From positions 22,615-86,614 of the forward strand of contig NZ_JNVM01000038.1 in the NCBI RefSeq assembly GCF_000722545.1: a stretch of 64,000 bases of DNA. The letters run 5' to 3'. The stretch's first letter is position 1; the number at the start of each line of letters is the position of its first letter. This DNA comes from Paenibacillus tyrphae (GTDB lineage Bacteria; Bacillota; Bacilli; Paenibacillales; NBRC-103111). Shown in pieces: positions 17,429 through 26,194 of this stretch. The position numbers were made by a program, and so were the translations under genes. The notes under the pieces are model-generated. The model was not told the DNA's origin and made no database searches. It worked only from the letters and a program-made list of their open reading frames with translations.

Positions 17429-19786
17429 TTATGGGGACAAACGGTTTAAAAATACGATGAAATCCTTATCGACATCTTGTTCATTTCCTTCATAACGGCG
17501 TGCATACTCGTATATTTGCCGGATCGCCTCGGGAAAACGCGCTTTCCCGAACGCTTCATACACTTTGTTCATCGCCAAGTAAACCGGGTGCGGCGCACCG
17601 TTCCATTTATGCATGCTCGGGATAAACAAAGGTTCGCCCTGCGCGTTACCGTTATGCCTGATCGATTGCGATATCGCTTCCGTCATATATCCGGCCAGCT
17701 TAGATAAGGGGACGGACATGATGTTTGCATCAAGAACCGTTGCCCGCACAAGATCCTCGTCGAAATAAGACAAGCCGTTAAAGGTCATCGAAGCAGGATG
17801 GTTCGGGTAAGACAAATAGTAGAAGCCATTGCTATCGATCGGTTTAAGAAATTCACCTTTGATCGGTGGCGATCTGTATAGCAGCTGGTTGTTGAACGAT
17901 TCGTTTTGCACCCGGCCCGGATAATCCGCGCGGATGAAATGGATGCGGCTCGGATAAAAAGCATCCGGATTGAGCATCTTCGCTATTTGCGAAAGCTCCG
18001 TATAATGTGCAAGCAGATTGCCGGCGATGCTCTTCGCCCGGGATGGAGGAATCTGATTCGATAAAACGATCGAAACCATCGCTTGGTGATTCGATTCCCT
18101 CCACTCGGTCAAATTCCCGCCAATGAGGTTGAAACCGCGAACGCCCGACGCATCGAATACGACACGCTGTCTCCCATCCGCCGCTTGGGAATTCTTCCTC
18201 TCCCCGTTTGCAATAAGATGCATCCGTCCGCCCGCTTCAACCTCCACATGAAAATCGGCAGGCAGCCGATAAGGCTCGCTTTCTCTAACGGCTTCATCCA
18301 CAACGGGACTTGACAGTCTTTCGTCGAAGCGTACTTGCTCCAGTTCCGCCAGCCTGTCGGTCCCCGGGTAAGGGTACCATCCGTAATATCCCGGCAGGAA
18401 CAGCTTATCCGAATCGACAAACACTCTTCGCTCCCAATGGGCATCAAGGGAATCGTCGATTCCTCCGGATCCTTGCGGATCATACCAATCGTTGATCGTA
18501 CCCGCATATTCCATCGTTGTTTCCACCACCGTTCGAGGCTGAACGGGCCGAGCCGGGACAACCCATACGACATCCTCTCCGGGCTCCCACTCGAAGGCTG
18601 CCGGCATCCCTTCGACCTTTACTTCAAGGATTTGGAAATGATGCCTGAGCGACAGTGGAAAGCGGTCAATTGCCTCCTGGCCTCCATGCTGCAATTGGAT
18701 CGCGCTCTGCACTTCCATGCGGTGCTTTTCCCCGATATTCACCTTCAAACCGTATTTGAGTGCCGTCAGCATGGCGTACTTCCGGCCCAGAAGGAGCATG
18801 TTCTTATGCTGCTGCGTTAGTGGATTCGCGTTCGGGTCCGCATCTTCACCTGCCAGAAACCGTTCGATAGCGATCCTGTTGATCTCCGTAGGATTTTCTT
18901 GGAGCAGCTTTCTGTAAAATGCGAAATTCTCCTTGGACGATTCGGTACGCTCCTTCCATATGGACGCATAGCCGAGGACGCTCATAACCATTGTGATGAC
19001 GGCTGCGGCGGCAATCGGGTACAAGACGGTATTCCGACTTTTTTCCTTTCTGCCCCTCTTCGCGCTGTATACGATTCCTCCGAATAAGAGGACGATCAGC
19101 GCGGTATGGAACAAACGGAGAAGCCCGTATGCCGCAGCGTCCGTAAAGCCCCATAATTCCGAATAAAAGCCCAACCGGGTTAAGTCGGTTAATCCAATAT
19201 CGGCCAAATAGGTCCACTGGGCCGGCATCCATTCGAGAAAAATAACATTGGCCAAAAACAAAACAGCCGCAACAATCGCCAAGCTATACAAATAAACGAT
19301 GCGGTTGCGGGTCCAAGTGCCGATCCAATAACCTAGCAAGATCGTAAAGGTCGTCGGAATGACGAATGAGCCGAGCATAAATAATCCCGCTGACATCGAG
19401 GAAAACGTCATCCCCGCACGCAAAGCATGATAGGCGTAAAAGCACGCGGGCAGCAGGGCGAGCGCGCCCAGCGGAATGATCAAGGCGAGCAGTCTGGCCG
19501 TAATCAATTGTACGGAACGATAGGGCAAAGCGTCATGTATCGGACGAATCTTCACTGCGGTATCCCTTCGCGCCGCCGATACAGCCAAAAACGGTGCCAT
19601 CATAAACATAAACGACATGAACTTGTATGAACTCGATAGGGTATACCACCCGATATCATCCGCATACGCGTTATTGATCAGGGAGATTGCGCAAGCCCCA
19701 CCTGTTACGGCCAGCAGGATCAAGCCGAACCATCCCCGGAACATAAGTTTCCATTCGACGACGGCATATTTCCAAATCGTAATCAT
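17429..19786 (-). CDS. ABC-2-type permease fused to an M1-peptidase-like external domain lacking HExxH
   Basis: A 785-residue protein. About residues 1-270 hold six to seven membrane helices with the ABC-2 pattern, starting WKYAVVEWKLMFRGWF, and DTAVKIRPIHDALPYRS after TM2. From about 300 to the end is a soluble domain resembling the N-terminal beta and helical parts of M1 aminopeptidases, as in the known permease/M1 fusions of Gram-positives. I find no HExxH zinc motif, so this copy should not be a peptidase. Usual fusions carry a second helix bundle, absent here. The ATG overlaps the ATPase gene by four bases, a coupled pair. The external domain could bind a peptide or the exported substrate. 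Confidence 0.75.
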   Translation of the reverse strand: MITIWKYAVVEWKLMFRGWFGLILLAVTGGACAISLINNAYADDIGWYTLSSSYKFMSFMFMMAPFLAVSAARRDTAVKIRPIHDALPYRSVQLITARLLALIIPLGALALLPACFYAYHALRAGMTFSSMSAGLFMLGSFVIPTTFTILLGYWIGTWTRNRIVYLYSLAIVAAVLFLANVIFLEWMPAQWTYLADIGLTDLTRLGFYSELWGFTDAAAYGLLRLFHTALIVLLFGGIVYSAKRGRKEKSRNTVLYPIAAAAVITMVMSVLGYASIWKERTESSKENFAFYRKLLQENPTEINRIAIERFLAGEDADPNANPLTQQHKNMLLLGRKYAMLTALKYGLKVNIGEKHRMEVQSAIQLQHGGQEAIDRFPLSLRHHFQILEVKVEGMPAAFEWEPGEDVVWVVPARPVQPRTVVETTMEYAGTINDWYDPQGSGGIDDSLDAHWERRVFVDSDKLFLPGYYGWYPYPGTDRLAELEQVRFDERLSSPVVDEAVRESEPYRLPADFHVEVEAGGRMHLIANGERKNSQAADGRQRVVFDASGVRGFNLIGGNLTEWRESNHQAMVSIVLSNQIPPSRAKSIAGNLLAHYTELSQIAKMLNPDAFYPSRIHFIRADYPGRVQNESFNNQLLYRSPPIKGEFLKPIDSNGFYYLSYPNHPASMTFNGLSYFDEDLVRATVLDANIMSVPLSKLAGYMTEAISQSIRHNGNAQGEPLFIPSMHKWNGAPHPVYLAMNKVYEAFGKARFPEAIRQIYEYARRYEGNEQDVDKDFIVFLNRLSP

Positions 19787-20667
19787 AGAAGCGGCACCTC
19801 CGGCTTCATGACATCCATATAAGCATCCTCCAATCCGCTTGTCGCCGGCTCCGCGCCTTCAAAAGGCTTGGCTCCGTCACCGGACAACACGCGTATTTCC
19901 CGACCGTAAGCCGTCTTCCGGGAGGAGAGTACGTTCAGGTACGGTTTGATGGCATCGAACCGGATCTCCTCGACCTTACCCGTCCATACCCGCCCCTTCA
20001 CCCGTTCAAGCAGCTGCGCTTGCGTGCCTTGGTAGACGACTCGGCCCCCCTTCATCATGGCAAGCCGATCGCAGCTGCTGCCGATATCGGCTGCGAGATG
20101 GGTCGATAATATGACAATACGATCTTTGCCCATTTGATCGACCCACTTGCGAAAACGAATCCGCTCCTCCAGATCGAGTCCCGCCGTCGGTTCGTCGACG
20201 ATAATCAGCTTCGGCGATCCGAGCATCGCTTGAGCTATTCCGATCCGCTGCTTCATGCCGCCGGAATAGCTCCCCATCCGCTTCTTCGCTTTATCGGTCA
20301 TATTCACTTGTTCCAGCAGCGAAGCAACCTCCTCTTTCCGCTTGCGCAAATTCGTTATTCCTTTCATCAGCGCCACATAATCGAGATACTCGTAACCGGA
20401 TAAGTTGCCGTATAAACCGAACTCCTGCGGCAAGTATCCGAGCACCGCCCGAATCGCCTGATTGTCCCGCCCCAGCTTGTAGTCGCCGATCTCCACGCTT
20501 CCTTCATTGGCTGGCAGCACGGTGGCGAGAATTTGCATGAGCGTCGTTTTCCCCGCCCCATTCGGACCGAGCAGCCCGAATATGCCCGTTTGTATCGTTA
20601 AGGTGACCCCGCTTATCGCATGCAAGGCGCCGTATGTTTTCCCCAAGTTGGTAATCCGAATTTGCAC
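19783..20667 (-). CDS. ABC transporter ATPase, first gene of the ECF sigma/ABC operon
   Basis: A 294-residue ATPase. Walker A GPNGAGKTT near residue 35, LGYLPQEFGLYGNLSGYEY at the Q-loop, signature YSGGMKQRIGIAQAML, Walker B LIIVDEPTAGLDLE, H-loop VILSTHLAADI. A C-terminal extension of about 75 residues follows, as is common in exporters of the CcmA/NatA/BcrA class. GTG start; the preceding stretch is G-rich (GGAGGAGGGCGGGAG). The ATGA overlap with the permease gene shows they are one transporter. This is the first gene of six on the strand; a TATACT -10 candidate lies at 20736-20741. Confidence 0.9.
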   Translation of the reverse strand: MQIRITNLGKTYGALHAISGVTLTIQTGIFGLLGPNGAGKTTLMQILATVLPANEGSVEIGDYKLGRDNQAIRAVLGYLPQEFGLYGNLSGYEYLDYVALMKGITNLRKRKEEVASLLEQVNMTDKAKKRMGSYSGGMKQRIGIAQAMLGSPKLIIVDEPTAGLDLEERIRFRKWVDQMGKDRIVILSTHLAADIGSSCDRLAMMKGGRVVYQGTQAQLLERVKGRVWTGKVEEIRFDAIKPYLNVLSSRKTAYGREIRVLSGDGAKPFEGAEPATSGLEDAYMDVMKPEVPLL

Positions 20668-20835
20668 AGGCTCCCGCCCTCCTCCAAAAATAACCGACTT
20701 ACTCGGTGTTCGTGCGCGTTGAGCATGCTTCAGCTAGTATAACGAGCATATGGCTAAAAAGATTTGGTATGGCAGCAATTTTTTTCGAAACATTTGATCG
20801 GTCTGTTTACTTGTAGCCGGGAAAAAATAAAAAAA

Positions 20836-20857
20836 ACATCACCTTAGCCGGTGATGT
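20836..20857 (-). terminator. Terminator after GNAT gene
   Basis: ACATCACC paired with GGTGATGT around six bases; on the minus strand it is followed by eight T. It ends transcription from 20942-21361 before the ABC operon promoter. Confidence 0.8.
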
Positions 20858-20941
20858 GATAAGCTATTCATTAAATTGTCGGTCAACCATATATTTCTCA
20901 TCGAGCCATGTTAGAACGGGGAACCCGCCGATAGCTCAGAT

Positions 20942-21361
20942 TTATTCATATATCATGACCCAATATTTTTCTCCAGAATGACCTTCTTCAACGACTTTCT
21001 TCCAACCTTTATTCTCATAAAATGTCATCGCTTTTTGATTTTCAGATACACACTTCAATCTTAATGGTTTATTCATTTTTTCTACGGAGGCATCAAGCAG
21101 CAGACCGCCAACACCCTTGCCAAAGAAATCGGGATGAACAAATAAATTATGAATAAAGTTATCTGGCAAGTACAATGAAGCGAATCCGAGAATATGATTA
21201 TCCTCCTCCGCTAAAATGATATACTCGTCCACAGTATGATTATCAAAATCTTCCAAAGTCATTTCTTCTATATCCGCCCAATGAAAATTTTTACGACGTG
21301 ATTCCAAGTATATATTTCTTAATTCAGCGTAATCTGATTCATTTGCTACTCTAATCCTCAC
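20942..21361 (-). CDS. GNAT-family N-acetyltransferase
   Basis: A 139-residue acetyltransferase with the acetyl-CoA loop in FGKGVGGLLLDASVEKM, preceded by strand IHNLFVHPDF and followed by LRLKCVSENQKAMTFYENKGW, the standard GNAT order. The target amine is unknown; size and end resemble stress- or antibiotic-type GNATs. The start is GTG, as the nearby ATG is immediately stopped. The gene is followed by its own terminator and lies 108 bases after a methyltransferase on the same strand. Confidence 0.85.
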   Translation of the reverse strand: MRIRVANESDYAELRNIYLESRRKNFHWADIEEMTLEDFDNHTVDEYIILAEEDNHILGFASLYLPDNFIHNLFVHPDFFGKGVGGLLLDASVEKMNKPLRLKCVSENQKAMTFYENKGWKKVVEEGHSGEKYWVMIYE

Positions 21362-21469
21362 ATTTTCACTCTCGCTTCCTTTACATTAATGAGTCGCCGA
21401 CGTTTGTTAGCCGGGATTATTGCACAAAGGTCTCGGGATACAACTCCAAGACCCCATAAATGTGAACTA

Positions 21470-22228
21470 TTATTTTCGTACAGCTTCGAAAGTAAATATC
21501 TGATTCCCGTTTGTCGGTTGCTTATCGTACACATAATCGGTGGAGCATACAATATCTGAGAATCCGATGTTTTCTAATACAAGCTTGAATTCCTCAATAC
21601 CGTACCAGCGCAGTGCAAAACGCTGCAGCTCGGATTCAATGAGCTTTCCTTTGCGCCACTTTTCATATTTTAGGTAGGAAACCGTATAATGATGAAGCAT
21701 GTTAAATTCTACAAGCTTATTTTCTACTGTAATGACATCTTCTGAAGGCAAAGTGAAGGTTGACGTAGAGATCTTTCCTTCCTCCATGCTTTCGGGCAAA
21801 ATTAGGTCAATAATTACCCGTCCTCCAGGAACTAGATGCTCATAAAAACATTGCAGGGCGCTAATTGAGTCTTTACGATTCTCAATCAAACAGAAAGACC
21901 CGGTTGGAATAATGATGGCCTCGTATTTATGAGGCAACGAAAAATTTTGTAATTCTCCTTCATACAAAACCGGCTTTAGGTTTCGCTCTTCACAGCGTTT
22001 ACGGCAAGAAGCCAACATTTCCGGGGAATAATCAATCCCGTCTACAATCAATCCTGCCTCGAGAAGCGGAATAAGCATGCGACCGGACCCTACGGCCGCT
22101 TCCAGAACTCGACCTTGGCAAGACTTCAGCCTATCGAGATAATACTCGATATCGCCACCGATCGAGTGCCCCACAGGTTTGTTAAGATCATAAACTTCCG
22201 TACACAGATTACTATAGTAGCTGAACAT
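21470..22228 (-). CDS. Class I SAM-dependent methyltransferase
   Basis: A 252-residue Rossmann methyltransferase. Motif I is VLEAAVGSGRMLIPLL, the acidic residue after strand 2 is in VDGIDYSPEML, and PHKYEAIIIPTGSFCLI and HLVPGGRVIIDLILP complete the core. This is the small-molecule methyltransferase type of bacilli; the substrate is unknown. ATG behind CGGAGGAAA. It is probably co-transcribed with the GNAT downstream, as no terminator separates them. Confidence 0.87.
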   Translation of the reverse strand: MFSYYSNLCTEVYDLNKPVGHSIGGDIEYYLDRLKSCQGRVLEAAVGSGRMLIPLLEAGLIVDGIDYSPEMLASCRKRCEERNLKPVLYEGELQNFSLPHKYEAIIIPTGSFCLIENRKDSISALQCFYEHLVPGGRVIIDLILPESMEEGKISTSTFTLPSEDVITVENKLVEFNMLHHYTVSYLKYEKWRKGKLIESELQRFALRWYGIEEFKLVLENIGFSDIVCSTDYVYDKQPTNGNQIFTFEAVRK

Positions 22229-22464
22229 TTGTTTTTTCCTCCGTTTGATAATACACGGAAGATTTGTAATAAAGGGATAACCGATATTATACCTTCCATG
22301 TCTCTGATATAGTGGTTAGTTGGAAAGAGCAGACTGTCATTAAAATCGCCTACTTTCATTGGAATTAACATGGATACTACCATAGAAAACTAAAGTATGC
22401 AACTTAATACATTAGACGTCTGTGTCCTATTCACGGCAGCCCTGATTAAAGTGGATGGGATGCA

Positions 22465-22542
22465 TTACATCAAGTATTTTCCCGTCATCGACTGCTCTGC
22501 ATGGATGATCTGCTCCGGTGTGCCCGCGAACACCACCTCCGA
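22465..22542 (-). pseudogene. C-terminal fossil of a uvrA-type excinuclease ABC subunit A gene
   Basis: On the minus strand, directly after the EamA stop codon, a 25-codon frame reads SEVVFAGTPEQIIHAEQ, then TGKYL before TAA. This is the characteristic end of UvrA proteins (GG-VVxxGTPEx...S-TG-YL). Nothing else of UvrA precedes it: a stop lies just upstream and the EamA gene begins immediately. So about 97% of a uvrA-like gene (its length suggests the drug-resistance UvrA2 type cannot be excluded) has been deleted. No start codon or RBS; not expressed as a protein. The rest of 22229-22464 shows no gene. Confidence 0.6.
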
Positions 22543-22558
22543 TAATGTTCAAGAATGG

Positions 22559-23500
22559 TTATTTTGCATATTCACCTGCTTTTTTCCTCTGTCTCTGAAC
22601 CAAATTATTCATCACCAGCGCGATGATCACGATGAGGATTCCTGCCAACTGCAACCTACCGACTTCAACGCCCTGGAAGGCACTGATCGTGACTGTCGTA
22701 ACAGGAACGATGTTCATAAATAGCATGCCGTTCTCCGGCTTCAAAATTTTATTACCGACGTTCCATGTGAACACGGCAAGTACGCCTGCGATCAGGATCA
22801 TATACAGCAGTTCCGCCCCTGCGCTTCCGATCCTCTCCGCGCTTGGCATCGTCAAGGCTCCGAAAACCGTTGCCGACAGCACGATTAAAATATTCATCAA
22901 GGATCCGAAGCATGTTGTCAAAGCGGTGTAGCGAAGCGGCGACCAGCCTGCAAATTGACTGCCACCCATCGTATAAACGACCCAGCATAGAGCACCGAGC
23001 ATAATCAGCAGACTGGCGCCAATGTGCTCTTTAGTTTGAACGATTAGGGAGGGATCTCCATTCGTTATGACTAGCAGTGCGCCTGAAAGCGCAATGAAAA
23101 TTGAAATAAAAGTAGACAGCTTGGGTTTACTTTTATTCATAGCCCAATTTACGCACGTCGTCATTAGTGGCATTAACGCCATGATAACGGAGGCAATGAT
23201 TGCACCTGACGGTCCGCTGAGCTGTTGTCCGACAAAGGTAAGAAAGCCGAATCCCGAAAACCCTGCAGCGCCAAAAAATAATAACTTCCACGATTTCCCC
23301 TCCACTCGGAGAACGTTCTTCCCTTCGGAAACGATCAGCATTCCCAGAAGAATGAGGCCAGCCCATATGTAGCGAATCGTTGTGAAATAGAACGGATCGA
23401 GAATCTTCAAAGCAACTTGCATGACGGGAAACATGCCTCCCCACGCCAGCACAGGAATCAAACAATAGGTGATACCCGTTAGTAAAGTGTTTCTGTTCAT
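22559..23500 (-). CDS. EamA/DMT-family transporter
   Basis: A 313-residue, ten-helix drug/metabolite transporter made of two EamA repeats. The first opens LIPVLAWGGMFPVMQVALKI and contains TTIRYIWAGLILLG; the second opens LLIMLGALCWVVYTMGGSQF. Start ATG at 23500 behind AAGAAAGG; a longer in-frame extension upstream is rejected as it crosses the divergent promoter region. The divergent neighbour is a MocR regulator, a very common pairing in which MocR controls export or import of an amine or amino acid by the EamA protein. Substrate unknown. Confidence 0.88.
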   Translation of the reverse strand: MNRNTLLTGITYCLIPVLAWGGMFPVMQVALKILDPFYFTTIRYIWAGLILLGMLIVSEGKNVLRVEGKSWKLLFFGAAGFSGFGFLTFVGQQLSGPSGAIIASVIMALMPLMTTCVNWAMNKSKPKLSTFISIFIALSGALLVITNGDPSLIVQTKEHIGASLLIMLGALCWVVYTMGGSQFAGWSPLRYTALTTCFGSLMNILIVLSATVFGALTMPSAERIGSAGAELLYMILIAGVLAVFTWNVGNKILKPENGMLFMNIVPVTTVTISAFQGVEVGRLQLAGILIVIIALVMNNLVQRQRKKAGEYAK

Positions 23501-23579
23501 ACTCAAAACCTTCTTTCTTGTGCTACGCGGATTTTCCTTGATCTGAACCTCCTTTTTTCCCATCATAAACGAAGGTGAA

Positions 23580-23607
23580 TAGAACAGATCGAATGGACTA
23601 GAACAGA
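23580..23607. promoter_or_regulatory. Direct-repeat operator in the mocR-eamA intergenic region
   Basis: Two copies of TAGAACAGA, at 23580-23588 and 23599-23607, start 19 bp apart on the same strand. MocR regulators (GabR, PdxR) typically bind direct repeats. The second copy covers the position of the -35 for the MocR gene, whose -10 is TATAAT at 23624-23629, so autoregulation is likely. The repeats also lie upstream of the eamA start at 23500. Confidence 0.5.
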
Positions 23608-23684
23608 AGGAGGGAGTTTCCTGTATAATAGAGACACACGCGCAAGTGCGTATTTGCGGGTTAATGAGCCTGGGGGCAAAACAT

Positions 23685-25121
23685 ATGAAAAAAACAGTTC
23701 TTTCAACCGGATATGCAGGCAAACTGTTTGAACAAATCTATGACTATATTCTGGATCGGATCCTTCGCGGAGAATGGAAGCCGCATGATAAGCTTCCCTC
23801 CATCCGCTTGCTGGCGATGGAATTCAATGTGCATCGACTGACGGTCTATAAAGCCTATCAGCTACTGAAGGAGAATCGGATCGTTGAAGCGAAGGACAAA
23901 TCCGGCTATTATGTGAGACCGGACAGCAGTCTTCCTGTAGATTCGCTGAATGATCCGATCATTTCCGCTTACGTGCATGAAAGCCATCTTTCTGAAATCC
24001 ATCAAGTGCAAGCCGAATATGTACTATCAAAATCGCTGCTCGACCCGAACCTGCTCCCCAATCTTTATTTTTCGGAATATGTGAAGCAAGTGTTCGATTT
24101 GTATCCCAAAATGCTCGGCACCTACTTTACCGTGCAAGGAGACCAGGAGCTACGGGATGCGTTGTGCCGTCACTTTACCGATTGTCACCGGTTTCACTTG
24201 TCTGCAGACGAATTGTTGATCACTTGCGGATCGCAGGAGGCCATGGATTTGGTGGCCAGAGCACTGGTCAAGCCGAGAGATGCCGTTATGTTGGAGCGTC
24301 CTACCTACAGCACGGCGATTGATATTTTCAGAAGACAAGGCGCAGCTATCGTTCCAGTCGAGATCCACCCATACGGCTACGATCTGGAGCAGGTGGAGAA
24401 GCTGATGCAAGCCTACAAGCCGCGGCTGTTTTATCTAAATCCCACCTTTCAAAGTCCAACAGGCTATATCGTACCCGCCGAACAAAGGAAAAGGCTCGTT
24501 GAGCTTGCCGAGCGGTATCAATGTCTGCTACTAGAGGATGATCCTTACCGTGACATTTATTTTGGCGAAGAGCCGCCACTGCCTCTTTTTGCTTACGATA
24601 CGGGAGGATGGGTCATTTATCTTCGCAGCTTCAGCAAATATATCGCTCCCGGCCTCGGCATCGCCGTCGTTGCGTGCCGCCCTTCCATCATGAACTACCT
24701 GATAAAAGCCAAATTGTTGTCGGACAGCGGGACGCCTTTGGTGAATCAGAAAATTTTTCTGCATTATTTTTTCTCCGAGCGGCTGCAGCAGCATATGGAG
24801 AAGCTTCGCATTGCACTTGCGGTCCGAAAGGATATCGTAGAACAGGAATTGTCCGCTACCGACTGGCAGTGGAACTCCCCTGCAGGCGGATTCAACTTAT
24901 GGGTGAAGCTGCCGGAAACGGTGGAGATGGAACGTTTACTCAGTACATGCATCAAGCAATCAATTACCTTTGTGCCCGGAGCGATTTGCGATCCGCTCAA
25001 GGAGTACAAATCATGGATACGCCTCAGCTATTCCTATCTGAATGAGCAGCTATTGAGAAAAGGCATCCTGAGGCTTGTCGAATTGGTAGACGGGTGCAGC
25101 GGTTTATCTAAGAAAAAATAA
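23685..25121 (+). CDS. MocR-family regulator (GntR HTH-aminotransferase fusion)
   Basis: About 478 residues. GntR winged helix at residues about 5-75 (SIRLLAMEFNVHRLTVYKAYQLL), then a class I aminotransferase domain with TCGSQEAMDLVARAL, LNPTFQSPTGY, LEDDPYRDIYF and the PLP lysine in SFSKYIAPGL. The start at 23685 (MKKTVLSTGY) is preceded by GGGGG; 13 codons upstream can be read in frame but look untranslated. Divergent from the EamA transporter it presumably controls. The effector is PLP plus an amine ligand by family analogy. Confidence 0.9.
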   Translation: MKKTVLSTGYAGKLFEQIYDYILDRILRGEWKPHDKLPSIRLLAMEFNVHRLTVYKAYQLLKENRIVEAKDKSGYYVRPDSSLPVDSLNDPIISAYVHESHLSEIHQVQAEYVLSKSLLDPNLLPNLYFSEYVKQVFDLYPKMLGTYFTVQGDQELRDALCRHFTDCHRFHLSADELLITCGSQEAMDLVARALVKPRDAVMLERPTYSTAIDIFRRQGAAIVPVEIHPYGYDLEQVEKLMQAYKPRLFYLNPTFQSPTGYIVPAEQRKRLVELAERYQCLLLEDDPYRDIYFGEEPPLPLFAYDTGGWVIYLRSFSKYIAPGLGIAVVACRPSIMNYLIKAKLLSDSGTPLVNQKIFLHYFFSERLQQHMEKLRIALAVRKDIVEQELSATDWQWNSPAGGFNLWVKLPETVEMERLLSTCIKQSITFVPGAICDPLKEYKSWIRLSYSYLNEQLLRKGILRLVELVDGCSGLSKKK

Positions 25122-25433
25122 CAATTTTCACCTTGAATTCCTACCATGTACGCTAATAAAGCACCTTACAGTGGACAATCGCCTTGAAATTCTAGACCCA
25201 AACAAACCGACTGTATAAGGAAGCAGGCAAAACGTGGAGTGTCCTGGAGGTCTCGGCCAGCCACTGCCGGAGCCGGCGGCGTTTACGGGGATGGCGGAGC
25301 CCGCGAATACGGAGGATGGACGTATGTTTGCCCCGCATGTTGCACCGTCATCCGATGCCGAACGACCGAGACAACCCTTTCCACTCGACCGGGTTTATAG
25401 TATGCTAGCCATATAAGGGAGGAGATGGAATCT
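25122..25433. other. Intergenic stretch without a supported gene
   Basis: A 312-base gap. A GC-rich block at about 25230-25340 is open in more than one plus-strand frame, giving peptides with no recognisable family, and may be decayed coding DNA. A weak promoter for the DinB gene (TATAGT or TATGCT around 25396-25405) lies at its end. Confidence 0.4.
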
Positions 25434-25931
25434 ATGGTGAAACAACTGATCGTCGGGGACGCCATGCATGAGCTGGCCACTACGCGCCGCATCCTGGAGC
25501 GCTTGCCTGAGGAGCATATGACGTGGAAGCCGCACGTGAAATCGATGACGTTGGGCGGGCTGGCCACGCACCTGATCAACCTGCTGAACTGGCAAGTCGC
25601 GATTTTTCTTTACCCGGAATTCGATCTTTCGACCGTGCCGCTTCGGAGGGAACCTCTGGAAAGACGCGAAGACGTGCTGGAGGAATTCGACGCGAACGTC
25701 GTCAAGCTTGAAAAGCTGTTAGCCGAATGCGACGAGAAAATGCTCGGCGAGGAATGGACCTTGCGGAACGGCGACCATATCATCCTGCGCCAACCGCGGG
25801 CGATGGCGCTTCGCACCTTCGGATTAAGCCACATGGTCCACCACCGGGCGCAGCTCGGGGTTTATTTGCGGCTTCTCGATATTCCGGTGCCGGGCCTCTA
25901 CGGTCCCTCGGCCGACGAGGAAGGCAAATGA
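25434..25931 (+). CDS. DinB-family protein, paralogue of 1327-1815
   Basis: A 165-residue DinB-fold protein. The histidines in GLATHLINL (about 43) and SHMVHHRAQ (about 134-138) are the likely metal ligands. Comparison with the first DinB protein shows shared RILERLPEEHMTWKPH-, KSMTLG- and C-terminal RLLDIPVPGLYGPSADE motifs, so they are duplicates that have diverged. Start ATG GTG at 25434 with GGGAGGAG nine bases upstream; an ATG nine bases earlier is too near. Role unknown, possibly thiol transfer or toxin detoxification. Confidence 0.85.
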   Translation: MVKQLIVGDAMHELATTRRILERLPEEHMTWKPHVKSMTLGGLATHLINLLNWQVAIFLYPEFDLSTVPLRREPLERREDVLEEFDANVVKLEKLLAECDEKMLGEEWTLRNGDHIILRQPRAMALRTFGLSHMVHHRAQLGVYLRLLDIPVPGLYGPSADEEGK

Positions 25932-25949
25932 ACTAAGACGCCCCGAAAA

Positions 25950-25993
25950 GTCGCAGGGCATCGGCTTGACGCCGGTACTCTGCGGCTGTTTTT
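25950..25993 (+). terminator. Terminator of the second DinB gene
   Basis: A 16-base imperfect stem (GTCGCAGGGCATCGGC with GCCGGTACTCTGCGGC) closes on a five-base loop and is followed by TGTTTTTTC. Confidence 0.85.
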
Positions 25994-26038
25994 TCGGGAT
26001 CTAGGACTGGACGACAAATTGCATGTGGAGGAGTGTAT

Positions 26039-26194
26039 TTGCCTGAAACATTAGTGTCAATTGATGCAGCTGTCGCCCGTTTTGAACAATTCGGTGTTCA
26101 AATTTCCAGTGCTAGCGATATTTCGCGTAAAACGTCAGCGACTTTTTTCGGATTAGTCATCATCGGCCAATGCCCACCGCCTTCAATTTCGTGA
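26039..26194 (+). pseudogene. 5' gene fragment cut off by the hydrolase remnant
   Basis: A GGAGGAG site precedes TTG and the frame LPETLVSIDAAVARFEQF, which looks like a genuine protein start. After about 20 codons it runs antisense into the end of the hydrolase fossil and stops at 26194. This suggests a gene truncated by the same rearrangement. Family not recognised. Confidence 0.3.

Noticed and set aside
25234..25416. 60-codon plus-strand frame before the second DinB gene
   Set aside because: Proline-rich, no RBS, no family, and it runs into the DinB promoter; treated as gap.
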